DNA from: UBA1479 sp048263775
GTDB lineage: Bacteria > Pseudomonadota > Alphaproteobacteria > Rhodospirillales > Casp-alpha2
Assembly (NCBI GenBank): GCA_048263775.1
Contig: JBLXDU010000003.1
Coordinates: forward strand, 248,001 to 312,000
Length of the DNA stretch: 64,000 nt
Reading direction: 5' to 3'
Below are positions 31,697 through 39,954 of this stretch, piece by piece (positions within the stretch are counted from its first letter, which is position 1; the number at the start of each line of letters is the position of its first letter). The notes beneath the pieces are model-generated. The model was not told the origin of the DNA, ran no database searches, and saw nothing but the letters and a program-made list of their open reading frames with translations. Made by a program: the position numbers and the translations under genes.

Positions 31697-31712
31697 TAGA
31701 CAAATCGTTCTA
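31697..31712. promoter_or_regulatory. TetR-type operator, copy 2
   Basis: TAGACAAATCGTTCTA, the same pattern (TAGACNNATCGNTCTA) as copy 1. It ends 15 bases before the TetR start codon, consistent with autorepression. Confidence 0.65.
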
Positions 31713-31727
31713 TTTCATTGAGGCACC

Positions 31728-32291
31728 ATGGCATCGGCGAAACGTGACCACCTGATCGACACCGCCCTGCGTCTGTTCGGCCGCGACGGTTATCACGCCG
31801 TGGGCATCGATCGGGTAATCGCCGAAGCGGGGGTCGCGCGCATGACCCTCTACAATCACTTCAAGTCAAAGGACGAACTGATCCTGGCGGTCCTGCACCG
31901 GCGCGACGAACGGTTCCGCAATTCATTCATGCGCCAGGTCGAACGCGCCGCCCCAGACCCCAAGGGACGGATCCTCGCCACCTTCGATGCCTTGGACACG
32001 TGGTTCGCCTCCGACGATTTCACCGGCTGCATGTTCATCAATGCCGCCGCCGAATATTCCGATAAGAACGACCCGATCCACCGCACCGCCCGCGAACACA
32101 AAGACCTGGTCGTGGATTATCTCCGCGACCTGGCATCCAAAGCCGGAGCCGCCGACCCGGACGGTCTCGCCACCGGACTGGCCCTGCTGACCGAAGGCGC
32201 CATCGTCTTGGCCCATGTGGCAGGCCATAAGGACGCCGCCCGCAAAGCGAAGAAGGCGGCCGAGGTCTTGATCCGCGACGCCGGGCTTTAG
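31728..32291 (+). CDS. TetR family transcriptional regulator
   Basis: 187 residues. The HTH covers about residues 5-52 (RDHLIDTALRLFGRDGYHAVGIDRVIAEAGVARMTLYNHFKSKDELI). The C-terminal effector domain carries ASDDFTGCMFINAAAEYSDKNDPIHRTAREHK, a form seen in regulators responding to electrophiles; C-F in TGCMF may be a redox or adduct site. TGAGG precedes the ATG by about 6 bases. Two matching operators sit between it and the divergent PNPOx-like gene, which is probably its main target. Confidence 0.88.
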   Translation: MASAKRDHLIDTALRLFGRDGYHAVGIDRVIAEAGVARMTLYNHFKSKDELILAVLHRRDERFRNSFMRQVERAAPDPKGRILATFDALDTWFASDDFTGCMFINAAAEYSDKNDPIHRTAREHKDLVVDYLRDLASKAGAADPDGLATGLALLTEGAIVLAHVAGHKDAARKAKKAAEVLIRDAGL

Positions 32292-32375
32292 GGCGACACC
32301 CAGACCCCGGACAACGAACAGATGCCCCGGCGACGCGGGCTTGCTACCATCCCCGATCACCAAAGGGGAAATTCC

Positions 32376-33125
32376 ATGCGCCGTTTCACGTTTCTGTCCG
32401 TCCTGGCCGCCCTCCTGGCCCTATCCATATCTTCTGCCCGCGCGGCCGAATTGACCGTGGCCTTCGCCATCGCCAAGCCGCCCTTCGTCTATGCCACGCA
32501 GACCGGCCCGGCGCAGACCGATGACAAAGGCGGGATCGAGCTTGATATCATGAAGGCGGCCCTGGCGCCCCGCGGGCACAGTTTCCAGGCGGTCTATTCA
32601 ACCTATGACGAACTTACCGGGCTGGTGCTGGACGGCCGCGCCGACGCCGCCGCCACCGTGCGCCCGGAAAACCCCAACCTGTTCTATTCCAACGAATTCG
32701 TCAGCTTCCACAATGTCGCGGTCACACGCGCGGATGGCCCCGCCCCCACTGCCATCGCCAATTTGGCGGGACTCAGCATGGTTGCCTGGGAAGGGGCCAC
32801 GAAAGACCTGGGCCCGGCATTCGCCGAAGCGGCGGGCAAGTCCCCGAACTATGCGGAAATCGGTGACCAGAAGGCCCAGGTGAAGGCCTTTCTCGACGGC
32901 AGGTTCCAGGCCCTCATCATTGACGGCACGATCTTCCGCTATTGGAAAAAGGTTCTCGGCGGCAAGGCCGCCGATTTCCAGTTTCACTCCCTGTTCGGCG
33001 GGCACACGCCCTTCGTCGTCGGCTTCGCGGACGAGACCATCCGCAACGACTTCAATTCGGGCCTAAAGGAAATCCGGCAGAACGGCGTCTACGACGTCCT
33101 GTTCAACCGCCACATCGCAGAGTAG
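32376..33125 (+). CDS. Periplasmic solute-binding protein, family 3
   Basis: 249 residues with a signal peptide (MRRFTFLSVLAALLALSISSARA, then AELTVAFAIAKPPFVY). The mature part has the amino-acid-type binding fold: KGGIELDIMKAALAPRGHSFQAVY, the typical LDGRADAAATVRP, and a C-terminal GVYDVLFNRHIAE. No ABC permease or ATPase is adjacent, so it may be an orphan receptor or a sensor partner. AAAGGGGA lies 6-8 bases before the ATG at 32376. Confidence 0.8.
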   Translation: MRRFTFLSVLAALLALSISSARAAELTVAFAIAKPPFVYATQTGPAQTDDKGGIELDIMKAALAPRGHSFQAVYSTYDELTGLVLDGRADAAATVRPENPNLFYSNEFVSFHNVAVTRADGPAPTAIANLAGLSMVAWEGATKDLGPAFAEAAGKSPNYAEIGDQKAQVKAFLDGRFQALIIDGTIFRYWKKVLGGKAADFQFHSLFGGHTPFVVGFADETIRNDFNSGLKEIRQNGVYDVLFNRHIAE

Positions 33126-33140
33126 GGCCGACCGGCGCTC

Positions 33141-34397
33141 CTAGTCCTTGATCGCATTCGGTTCCGAATTGGGGATCGCCAGGACCATCAGGTTGGCGAT
33201 CAGGATCGTCCCCGCCAGAAGATAGAACACGGCGGTCAAGCCCCAGGTATCGGCGATCAGACCGCACAAGGGCGGCAGCGCGAAGTTGAAGGCCGACTGG
33301 GTGCCGAACAACAGGCTCATGGAACTGCCGGACAAATGCGGCGGCGTGATGTCCATCATCCAGCTGTGCATGACGGGCCGCGCGGCATACAACGAAAAGC
33401 CCAGGATCGACACGCCGACGATCAACATCATCTGGTTGTCCAGCAGGGTGATGATCGCCAGCACGATGGTCGTGCCCGTAAAGCCCGCCATCACCACGGG
33501 CCGCCGGCCCGAACGGTCGGACCAAATGCCCGCCAGAGGTGTGGCGATCAGGCCGCCGATCTGCATGGCCATGAGCGTCGCCCCCACCGCCGTCGGCGCC
33601 AGATGCATTTCGTCCGCCAGGTAAAGCGGCAGGAACATCAATAGGCCCATAAGCGTCACCGTGCGGAACCCGGACATGACGCAGAGCGCGACCACCCAGC
33701 GGTTCTTCAGCAGCAGCCGCACCCCGGCCAGATAATCCTTGCCGGTCATCTTTTCCTTGCCCGGCGCGTCGTTGGTCGCCTTGTCGCGGGCGTTGAGGGT
33801 CAGCAGCAGCAGAAGCGCAATGACGAACACAGGAATCGAAGCCACGGTCGAGGCATCGCGCCAGCCGAGCCAGACCAGAAGGAACCCGGCGGCCAAGGGT
33901 GCGATGGCGTCGCCGACGCTGGCGCCCAGGGCATGCAGGGACAGGGCATAGCCCTTCTTGTCCGGATAGGCCGACGACAGGTAGGAAATCGCCGGCGGAT
34001 GCCACAGGTTGTTGGTCGCCCCGATGAAGGCCAGCAGCACGAACACGGACCAGAATCCACCGGCCCATTTCATGGCGGCCAGGGCCATGGCGCCGATGAC
34101 CAGCGCGATGACCTGCAGGAACACGCGCCGGCCGACCAAGTCGACCGCCGCACCCGAGCCGAAATTGGCGATGAAGCTGAACAGATGGAACGAGGTCAGG
34201 ATCAGGCCGGCCTCGGTATAGCTGATGCCCAGATCCTGACGCAGCCAAGGCACCATCAGGTAATAAACCGCGATAATCCAGTGGGTCCCGCCATGGCCCA
34301 GGCCGATCATCCAGGCCGGCCATTGCTGGCGCAGGGGAATACCGGTCAATCTCTCGATCGCTGCACCCAATATTCGTCCTCCCCAACGAAGCCGCAT
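33141..34397 (-). CDS. MFS transporter, fosmidomycin-resistance (Fsr)-like
   Basis: About 418 residues, twelve hydrophobic segments. MFS loop motif GSGAAVDLVGRRVF follows helix 2, and WSDRSGRRPVVMAGF marks the second half. The early GLGHGGTHWIIAVYYLMVPWL and HALGASVGDAIAPLAAGFLL resemble Fsr-type drug exporters. I take ATG 34397 as start; the frame continues to a TTG at 34436, but that codon lies inside the TTGTATACAA palindrome. The gene diverges from the hydratase operon at 34549. Confidence 0.85.
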   Translation of the reverse strand: MRLRWGGRILGAAIERLTGIPLRQQWPAWMIGLGHGGTHWIIAVYYLMVPWLRQDLGISYTEAGLILTSFHLFSFIANFGSGAAVDLVGRRVFLQVIALVIGAMALAAMKWAGGFWSVFVLLAFIGATNNLWHPPAISYLSSAYPDKKGYALSLHALGASVGDAIAPLAAGFLLVWLGWRDASTVASIPVFVIALLLLLTLNARDKATNDAPGKEKMTGKDYLAGVRLLLKNRWVVALCVMSGFRTVTLMGLLMFLPLYLADEMHLAPTAVGATLMAMQIGGLIATPLAGIWSDRSGRRPVVMAGFTGTTIVLAIITLLDNQMMLIVGVSILGFSLYAARPVMHSWMMDITPPHLSGSSMSLLFGTQSAFNFALPPLCGLIADTWGLTAVFYLLAGTILIANLMVLAIPNSEPNAIKD

Positions 34398-34426
34398 TCT
34401 ATCCGAAGACCGGCGGCGGTTAGTGA

Positions 34427-34436
34427 TTGTATACAA
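34427..34436. promoter_or_regulatory. TTGTATACAA palindrome, candidate GntR/FCD operator
   Basis: A perfect 10-base palindrome in the divergent region between the Fsr-like MFS gene and the hydratase operon. Its TGTATACA core recurs at 57906-57913 between the TauD-like and PrpB-like genes. Sites of this form are typical of FadR/FCD-type GntR regulators, none of which is encoded in the window. Confidence 0.45.
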
Positions 34437-34548
34437 AGGCCGGTCAATTTACGCTGTCGCCTCGCGCATTAGCAAGCTGGACCATGGCCCGCAAAGATCG
34501 GCTGCCTGGTCCGCCAATGAAAACCAAGAGGACTTAGAGGAACCACCC

Positions 34549-35358
34549 ATGGACGGATTTACAATGGACGGCGTAACGGATCAGTTGGTCGTCGAGAAAA
34601 AGGACGGTGTCGGCTACGTCCGATTCGATAACCAGGCCAGAAAGAATGCCATGACGTTCGAAATGTGGCGTGATCTGCCGACCGTTCTGGATGATTTCCT
34701 TGCCGACGACGCCGTGCGCGTGGTCGTTGTTTCCGGTGAAGGCGGTGGTGCCTTCTGCGCCGGCGCTGACATCTCCCAGTTCGAAAAGAACCGGTCGTCC
34801 GAGGACAGCGTGAAAATCTACAACGCCGCCACGGAAAAGGCGTCGGAACGCCTGCGCGAGTTTCCCAAGCCGACCATCGCCAAGATCGAAGGCCCCTGCG
34901 TCGGCGGCGGCGTCGGCTTGGCCACCTGCTGCGACATCCGCATCGCCGAGGAAGACGCCATCTTCGCCGTGCCCGCCGCCAAGCTGGGCCTGGGCTACCG
35001 CGTCGATGGACTGAAGCCCTTCGTCGACCTGATCGGCCCGTCCTACGCCAAGGAAATCTTCTACACCGCCCGCAAATTCACGGCGGCGGAGATGAAGGAG
35101 ATCGGCTTCGTCAACCGGATCGTGCCCAAGGCGGAACTGAACGACTATGTCGCCGATTACACCCGCCGCATCGTCGAGAACGCGCCGCTGACCATCAAGG
35201 CCGTGAAGGTGGTTGTCGCGGAATGCCTGAAGGACGACACGCTCCGCGATCACGATCTTTGCGCCAGCATCGTCAAGGATTGCTTCGATTCCGAGGACTA
35301 CAAGGAAGGCCGCCGCGCCTTCATGGAAAAGCGCAAGCCCCAGTTCAAAGGCAAGTAA
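34549..35358 (+). CDS. Enoyl-CoA hydratase/isomerase family protein
   Basis: 269 residues of the crotonase family. Oxyanion-hole regions are GEGGGAFCAGADISQFE and EGPCVGGGVGLATCCDIRIAEED. The position of the usual catalytic glutamates reads KLGLGYRVDGLKPFVDLIG, with no Glu, so it may not be a classical hydratase. AGAGG lies ahead of ATG 34549. First gene of a five-gene plus-strand operon, 56 bases before the ketopantoate-reductase-like gene. Confidence 0.85.
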   Translation: MDGFTMDGVTDQLVVEKKDGVGYVRFDNQARKNAMTFEMWRDLPTVLDDFLADDAVRVVVVSGEGGGAFCAGADISQFEKNRSSEDSVKIYNAATEKASERLREFPKPTIAKIEGPCVGGGVGLATCCDIRIAEEDAIFAVPAAKLGLGYRVDGLKPFVDLIGPSYAKEIFYTARKFTAAEMKEIGFVNRIVPKAELNDYVADYTRRIVENAPLTIKAVKVVVAECLKDDTLRDHDLCASIVKDCFDSEDYKEGRRAFMEKRKPQFKGK

Positions 35359-35414
35359 GCCCGGGGGCATCCCTCCCAAGCGACTAAGACCGAAAAGACA
35401 AAGGCAGATTTACT

Positions 35415-36332
35415 ATGCGCATTGCAATCATGGCCGCCGGCGGTGTCGGCGGGTATTTCGGCGCCCGTCTGGCCGCCGCCGGACACGACATTCATTTCCT
35501 GGCGCGGGGCGCCCACCTGAAGGCGATCCGTGAGGGCGGCCTGCGCGTGTCCAGCGACAAGGGCGATCTTCACCTGAAAGACGTCTCCGTCACCGATGAC
35601 CCGTCCGACATCGGCCCGGTCGATGCGGTTCTGTTCGCGGTCAAGCTATGGGATACGGAAGCCAGCGCCGACCAGTGCAAACCGCTTCTGGGCCCCGATA
35701 CCCTGGTCGTCCCGTTCCAGAACGGAGTCCGCAGCATGGACGTTCTGTCGGAACGCCTGGGGGCGGTGCATGTCGCCGGCGGTGTTGCTCATATCGCCGC
35801 GGTGATTGGAGAGCCGGGCCTGATCAAGCACACGGGTACCATGGCACGCATGACCATCGGCGAGCGTGACGGCACCGTCACCCCGCGCATTGAGGCGCTT
35901 AAGGCCGCGTTCGAGGACGGCGGGTTCGACCATGCCGTGTCGCCCGACATTACCCGCTCCATCTGGGAGAAATTCATCTTCCTGTCCTGCCTCAGCGGCC
36001 TGACGTCCCTGTGCCGCCAGCCGGCGGGCCCGATCCGGGAAAACCCTGAGTCCCGCGCCCTGTTCGAGGCCGCCATCCACGAAACCGCCGCCGTCGGCCG
36101 CGCCGAAGGCGTGCCCCTGCCGGACGGCACGGAAGCCAAGACCATCGGTTTTCTCGACGGCCTGCCCGCCGTCATGAAGGCTTCCATGTTCCACGACCTG
36201 GAAGCCGGCCGGCGGTTGGAACTGCCCTGGCTGAGCGGCGAAGTGGTGCGGCTTGGCCGCAAGCACGGCATTCCGACGCCCGTCCATGCCGCCGTCCTGG
36301 GTGCGCTGACCTTCTACGCCGACGGCGCCTGA
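35415..36332 (+). CDS. Ketopantoate reductase (ApbA/PanE)-like oxidoreductase
   Basis: 305 residues. NADPH-binding GxGxxG appears as MAAGGVGGYFGARLAAAGHDIHFLARG. The catalytic Lys is in SIWEKFIFLS and the C-terminal Glu/Arg pattern is SMFHDLEAGRRLELPWLSGEVVRLG. The family reduces 2-oxo acids with a hydroxymethyl or carboxyl side chain. A second family member lies at 39955-41013 in the opposing operon, so catabolic use on related oxo acids is likelier than pantothenate synthesis. Confidence 0.82.
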   Translation: MRIAIMAAGGVGGYFGARLAAAGHDIHFLARGAHLKAIREGGLRVSSDKGDLHLKDVSVTDDPSDIGPVDAVLFAVKLWDTEASADQCKPLLGPDTLVVPFQNGVRSMDVLSERLGAVHVAGGVAHIAAVIGEPGLIKHTGTMARMTIGERDGTVTPRIEALKAAFEDGGFDHAVSPDITRSIWEKFIFLSCLSGLTSLCRQPAGPIRENPESRALFEAAIHETAAVGRAEGVPLPDGTEAKTIGFLDGLPAVMKASMFHDLEAGRRLELPWLSGEVVRLGRKHGIPTPVHAAVLGALTFYADGA

Positions 36333-36361
36333 ACACGACCAACTCTGGGAGGAGAACCGCC

Positions 36362-37756
36362 ATGTCCACCCTTGAAAATTCGGCCCTTTGGCCGTTCGCG
36401 AAATACGCCGCCAACCTGTCCCCGGAAGACCTGCCGGCGGATGCCCTGCATGCCGCCAAGCGCTGCCTGCTCGATTGGTTCGCGGCTGCCCTGCCCGGCA
36501 CGGTGATTGAACCGGCAACCTCGCTGACGGCGGCGTTCAAGGATTGCATCGGGCGCGGCGGGGCCAGGCTCTACCCCTCTGGCGACACGACCGACGCCCG
36601 CACGGCCGCCTTCATCAACGGCGCGGCGTCCCACACCGTTGAATTCGACGACATCTACCGCAACGCCCTCTACCATCCGGGCGTGCCTGTGATCTCGGCG
36701 GCGCTCGCCATCGCCCAGGCACGGGGCGTCAGCGGCGCCCGGCTGCTGACCGGCATCGTCGCCGGTTACGAGGTCTCCAACCGCCTGGGCGCCGCCGCCA
36801 ACCCGGCTCATTACGAATTCTGGCACACCACCGGCACGATCGGCACCTTCGGCGCCGCCGCCGCCGCCGCCAATATCCTGGGCCTCACCCCTGAACAGAC
36901 CCTGCATGCGCTGGCCAATGCCGGCACCCTGGCAGCGGGCCTGCAACAGGCGTTTCGCGCCGACGCCATGGCCAAGCCGCTGCACGGATCGCATGCGGCG
37001 GAACGCGGCGTCACGGTGGCGCTCGCCGCCGAACAGGGCGTCACCGGTGCGCCGGACATCCTTGAAGGGCCGCGCGGCTTCGGCAACGCCATGTGCCTGA
37101 ACGGTTTGGCCGACACGCAACCCGATTGGGCCCGCGCGGCGGAAACGCTGGGCCGGGACTATCTGATCAAGCAGACCACGACGAAGAACCATTCCGCCTG
37201 CGGCCATGTCCATGCCGCCGTCGACAGCGTGCTGCTGCTGGCCCGCGAGTACGGCCTGACGGCTGACCAGGTAAAGGAAATCCGCGTCGGCAGTTATCAG
37301 AAGGCCGAAGAAATTTGCGGCAACACCAACCCGCAAACGGCGTTCGAGGCGAAGTTCTCCCTGGTCTACTGCTGCGCCGCCGCGCTGCTGTGGGGCAGCG
37401 TGCGCATGGCCGCCTTCACGCCGGAGCGATTGCAGGACACGGCGGCACGCGACCTGATGACCCGCATCACCCTGACCACGGACCCGGAGTGCCAGGGCAA
37501 TTTCCCGGCTCTGCGCTCCGCCAAGGTGGAGATCGAAACCACCGACGGCCGCATCGTCAGTCATTACGCGCCGACCCGCAAGGGCGACCCGGACGCGCCC
37601 CTGAGCGATATGGAGCTTGAGGACAAGTACCGCGACCTGGCCTCGGCCGTGTTGGGGTCGGATGGGGCGGAAAGCCTGCTCGCCGCCATCTGGTCCATCG
37701 ACACCCTGGACAGCGCCCGCGATCTGGTCGCCGCCCCCGCTCAGGCCGCGCAATAG
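36362..37756 (+). CDS. MmgE/PrpD family protein (copy 1)
   Basis: 464 residues. The family includes 2-methylcitrate dehydratase PrpD, iminodisuccinate epimerase and cis-aconitate decarboxylase. Typical segments: AAKRCLLDWFAAALPG, NGAASHTVEFDDIYRNALYHPGVPVISAAL, FRADAMAKPLHGSHAAERGV and KNHSACGHVHAAVDSVL. GGAGGAG precedes the ATG by about 7 bases. A paralogue heads the opposing operon (48465-49850). The next gene starts 1 base after this stop, suggesting coupling. Confidence 0.85.
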   Translation: MSTLENSALWPFAKYAANLSPEDLPADALHAAKRCLLDWFAAALPGTVIEPATSLTAAFKDCIGRGGARLYPSGDTTDARTAAFINGAASHTVEFDDIYRNALYHPGVPVISAALAIAQARGVSGARLLTGIVAGYEVSNRLGAAANPAHYEFWHTTGTIGTFGAAAAAANILGLTPEQTLHALANAGTLAAGLQQAFRADAMAKPLHGSHAAERGVTVALAAEQGVTGAPDILEGPRGFGNAMCLNGLADTQPDWARAAETLGRDYLIKQTTTKNHSACGHVHAAVDSVLLLAREYGLTADQVKEIRVGSYQKAEEICGNTNPQTAFEAKFSLVYCCAAALLWGSVRMAAFTPERLQDTAARDLMTRITLTTDPECQGNFPALRSAKVEIETTDGRIVSHYAPTRKGDPDAPLSDMELEDKYRDLASAVLGSDGAESLLAAIWSIDTLDSARDLVAAPAQAAQ

Positions 37757-37757
37757 C

Positions 37758-38639
37758 ATGGCACGGGCCAACACGCCGCGCCTGGGCTTCATCGGCTTCG
37801 GCGAGGCCGGGCCCCTGATCGCCAAGGGCCTGTTGGCGGCGGGCCTGCCCGCCCCCATCACGGCCCGCGATTTGCGGGAACGCCCGCCGGTCGAGGGCGT
37901 CGAGATGGCGGCCAGCATCGCTGATCTGGTTGGCCGCGCCGACATCATCCTGTCCACGGTCACCGCGACGGAAGCGTTGGAAGTTGCCCAGGAGGCGGGC
38001 CGGGCCCTCAAGCCCGGCCAGATTTACATGGACCTCAACTCGACCTCGCCCATGGTCAAGCAGCAAATCGCCGAGGTCATCAGCCCCACGGGGGCACGCT
38101 TTGTCGAGGTCGCGGTCATGGACGGTGTGCCCGGCAAGAATCAGAAAGTCCCGATGCTGCTGGTCGGCGAAGCAGCCGGGGACGTGATCGAGGCCCTCAC
38201 CCCCTACGGCGTCAACATGCGGGAGTTCGGCACGGAATACGGCCGGGCGGCGGCGACCAAAATGTTCCGCTCCGTCCTGGTCAAGGGGCTGGAGGCGTTG
38301 CTACAGGAATGCGTCCTGGGGGCCGAGACCTATGGCGTAGCCGACGAGGTCTTCGCCTCCATGAACCGCAGCTACGCGGGTAAGAATTTCGACGACCTGG
38401 CGCACTTCCTGATCGGCCGCACGGCAATCCATGGTGCGCGCCGGGGGCACGAACTGGAAGAAGCCGCCGACACCCTCCGCGCCTTGGGCTATGACGCCTT
38501 CATGTGCGACGGCGGCGCCAAGCGCCTGAAGTGGCTATCCGAATTCGGGTTCAAGGAAGACTATGGCGATGATGCGCCCGAGGATTACCGCGAGGTCTTC
38601 GCCGAATTGCAGAAGCGGCGCGCGTCTGCCGGACCGTAA
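37758..38639 (+). CDS. NAD(P)-dependent 3-hydroxyacid dehydrogenase-like protein with DUF1932
   Basis: 293 residues. The N-terminal Rossmann motif is LGFIGFGEAGPLIAKGLLAAG and the 3-hydroxyisobutyrate/6-phosphogluconate family segment is YMDLNSTSPMVKQQIAEVI. The C-terminal half (ATKMFRSVLVKGLEALLQECVLGAETYGV) matches the DUF1932 form found beside MmgE/PrpD and ketopantoate-reductase genes. The usual catalytic Lys region reads AAATKMFRS. Probably oxidises a branched 3-hydroxyacid. Starts 1 base after the MmgE stop. Confidence 0.8.
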   Translation: MARANTPRLGFIGFGEAGPLIAKGLLAAGLPAPITARDLRERPPVEGVEMAASIADLVGRADIILSTVTATEALEVAQEAGRALKPGQIYMDLNSTSPMVKQQIAEVISPTGARFVEVAVMDGVPGKNQKVPMLLVGEAAGDVIEALTPYGVNMREFGTEYGRAAATKMFRSVLVKGLEALLQECVLGAETYGVADEVFASMNRSYAGKNFDDLAHFLIGRTAIHGARRGHELEEAADTLRALGYDAFMCDGGAKRLKWLSEFGFKEDYGDDAPEDYREVFAELQKRRASAGP

Positions 38640-38645
38640 CCCGGC

Positions 38646-38897
38646 ATGGACCCCATCAGCCTGATGATCGTGATCAGCATCGGCAACGTGGTCGCCTGGC
38701 TTGCGGCGATCTACACCAAGAACGGCACCCGCGCCCTGTTACGGAATGTCATCACCTGCTCGGCCGGCGCCATTGCGGTCAGTTATCTGGCGTCGTTCCT
38801 GATCCCCGACTTCCAGGCGGTCTGGCTGATCCTCAGTGCCTTTGCAGGGGCCATCGGGGTGCTGTTCATCCGGCGGCGGCCATCTCCGTCGCCCTAG
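38646..38897 (+). CDS. Small membrane protein, unknown function
   Basis: 83 residues with three hydrophobic stretches (about residues 4-22, 36-52 and 57-74) and an Arg-rich C-terminus (RRRPSPSP). I do not recognise a family. It begins 6 bases after the preceding gene and ends in CTAG shared with the convergent Ldh-like stop. The ribosome site is weak. Position suggests a transport accessory, but nothing in the sequence proves it. Confidence 0.55.
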   Translation: MDPISLMIVISIGNVVAWLAAIYTKNGTRALLRNVITCSAGAIAVSYLASFLIPDFQAVWLILSAFAGAIGVLFIRRRPSPSP

Positions 38898-39949
38898 GCG
38901 AGCGGGGCCGGAACGGGAATTCCGTATTTTTCCAACAAGGGCCGCATGCGGTCCATGATTTCGGGATGCAGGACGACACCCGCCTTACTCTGTTCCGCGT
39001 ACACCGCTGCCGCCCGGTCGCCGGGAACCCGCACCGGCCTAGCCGGATCGCAGGGCACGGCGCCTCGACACAGGTCCGCCAGCACGCCGGTTTCCCGGGT
39101 GAAGGCATCCGCACCTGCGAAGCCTCTGGGGTCGATCAGTTGCAGGTAGACCGCGTTTCCGGCGGGCGGCTTGTCCGATGAGCGGCCGAGCCCGGCCAGG
39201 CCCGAGGTCAGGGCCTCGACCAACAATCCCATCGCAAAGCCCTTGTGTCCGGCTTCGTCCCCGCCGGCGGGACGGATCGCCCCCGGCGGATCGGTCTTGA
39301 GAACCGCCGGATCGTCGCTCGACCTGCCGTCGGCGGCGACCAGGGCCGGGAACGGCAGGTTTTCGCCCAGGCGCTGCGCCCGTTCGATCGCGCGGTTGGT
39401 GACGGCGGCGGCACTGGTGTCGATCAAAATGGGATGATCCTGGCCCGGCATGCCAACGGCGAAGGGGTTGGTGCCGATCACCGGCGACGCGCCGCCGAAG
39501 GGGGCGACGGCCTTAGTCGTCGGGGCCGAGGCCGCGACGATGGCGAAATAGCCCTTCAGCGCCGCGCGGCGGGCATAGGTCGCGAGGCAGGAAATGTTCG
39601 CCGTGTTGCGGATCGCAATCCCGACCATGGGCGTGTCCTTGGCCCGAGTGATCGCCAAGTCCAGGGCGCGAAGCATGACCCATTGTCCGGGCAGGCCTTT
39701 GCCGTCCAGCACCAGGGCCGCACCGTTGTCGATAATGATTTCAGGCTCCCCTTCCGGGGTCGTCTTGCCAGCTTCCATGGCCGCCAGATAGGCTGGCACG
39801 AACTGCAAGCCATGGGTACCGTAACCCAACAGATCTGCCTCAACCAAAATATCGGCTATGGCCTGTGCCACGGGTGCGGCGGCGCCTGCTTTTTCGAACA
39901 GCATTTTGGCGGCAAGGGTCAGGTCTTGGGCTGCGTAGCGGTCCGTCAT
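38894..39949 (-). CDS. Malate/L-lactate dehydrogenase (Ldh2) family oxidoreductase
   Basis: 351 residues, last gene of the ten-gene operon. The active-site segment LLGYGTHGLQFVPAY and the nucleotide region FGGASPVIGTNPFAVGMPG are kept. The usual NSxHFG histidine motif is altered to IRNTANISCLATYARRAAL, while the comC-like paralogue at 6891 keeps NSHHGG. Substrate range is probably shifted. It starts 5 bases after the ketopantoate-reductase-like gene. Confidence 0.8.
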   Translation of the reverse strand: MTDRYAAQDLTLAAKMLFEKAGAAAPVAQAIADILVEADLLGYGTHGLQFVPAYLAAMEAGKTTPEGEPEIIIDNGAALVLDGKGLPGQWVMLRALDLAITRAKDTPMVGIAIRNTANISCLATYARRAALKGYFAIVAASAPTTKAVAPFGGASPVIGTNPFAVGMPGQDHPILIDTSAAAVTNRAIERAQRLGENLPFPALVAADGRSSDDPAVLKTDPPGAIRPAGGDEAGHKGFAMGLLVEALTSGLAGLGRSSDKPPAGNAVYLQLIDPRGFAGADAFTRETGVLADLCRGAVPCDPARPVRVPGDRAAAVYAEQSKAGVVLHPEIMDRMRPLLEKYGIPVPAPLA

Positions 39950-39954
39950 GAGAA

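Larger units (their letters stand above)
31423..31727. promoter_or_regulatory. 305-bp AT-rich divergent regulatory region
   Basis: Much AT-richer than its surroundings. It contains two related operators (31531-31546 and 31697-31712), one near each divergent gene. A 63-codon open frame (31508-31699) lies between them but has no recognisable features, and I treat it as noncoding. Confidence 0.6.

Noticed and set aside
31508..31699. A 63-codon plus-strand open frame in the TetR/PNPOx control region
   Set aside because: No ribosome site or known motif, and it lies entirely between two operators in AT-rich regulatory DNA.
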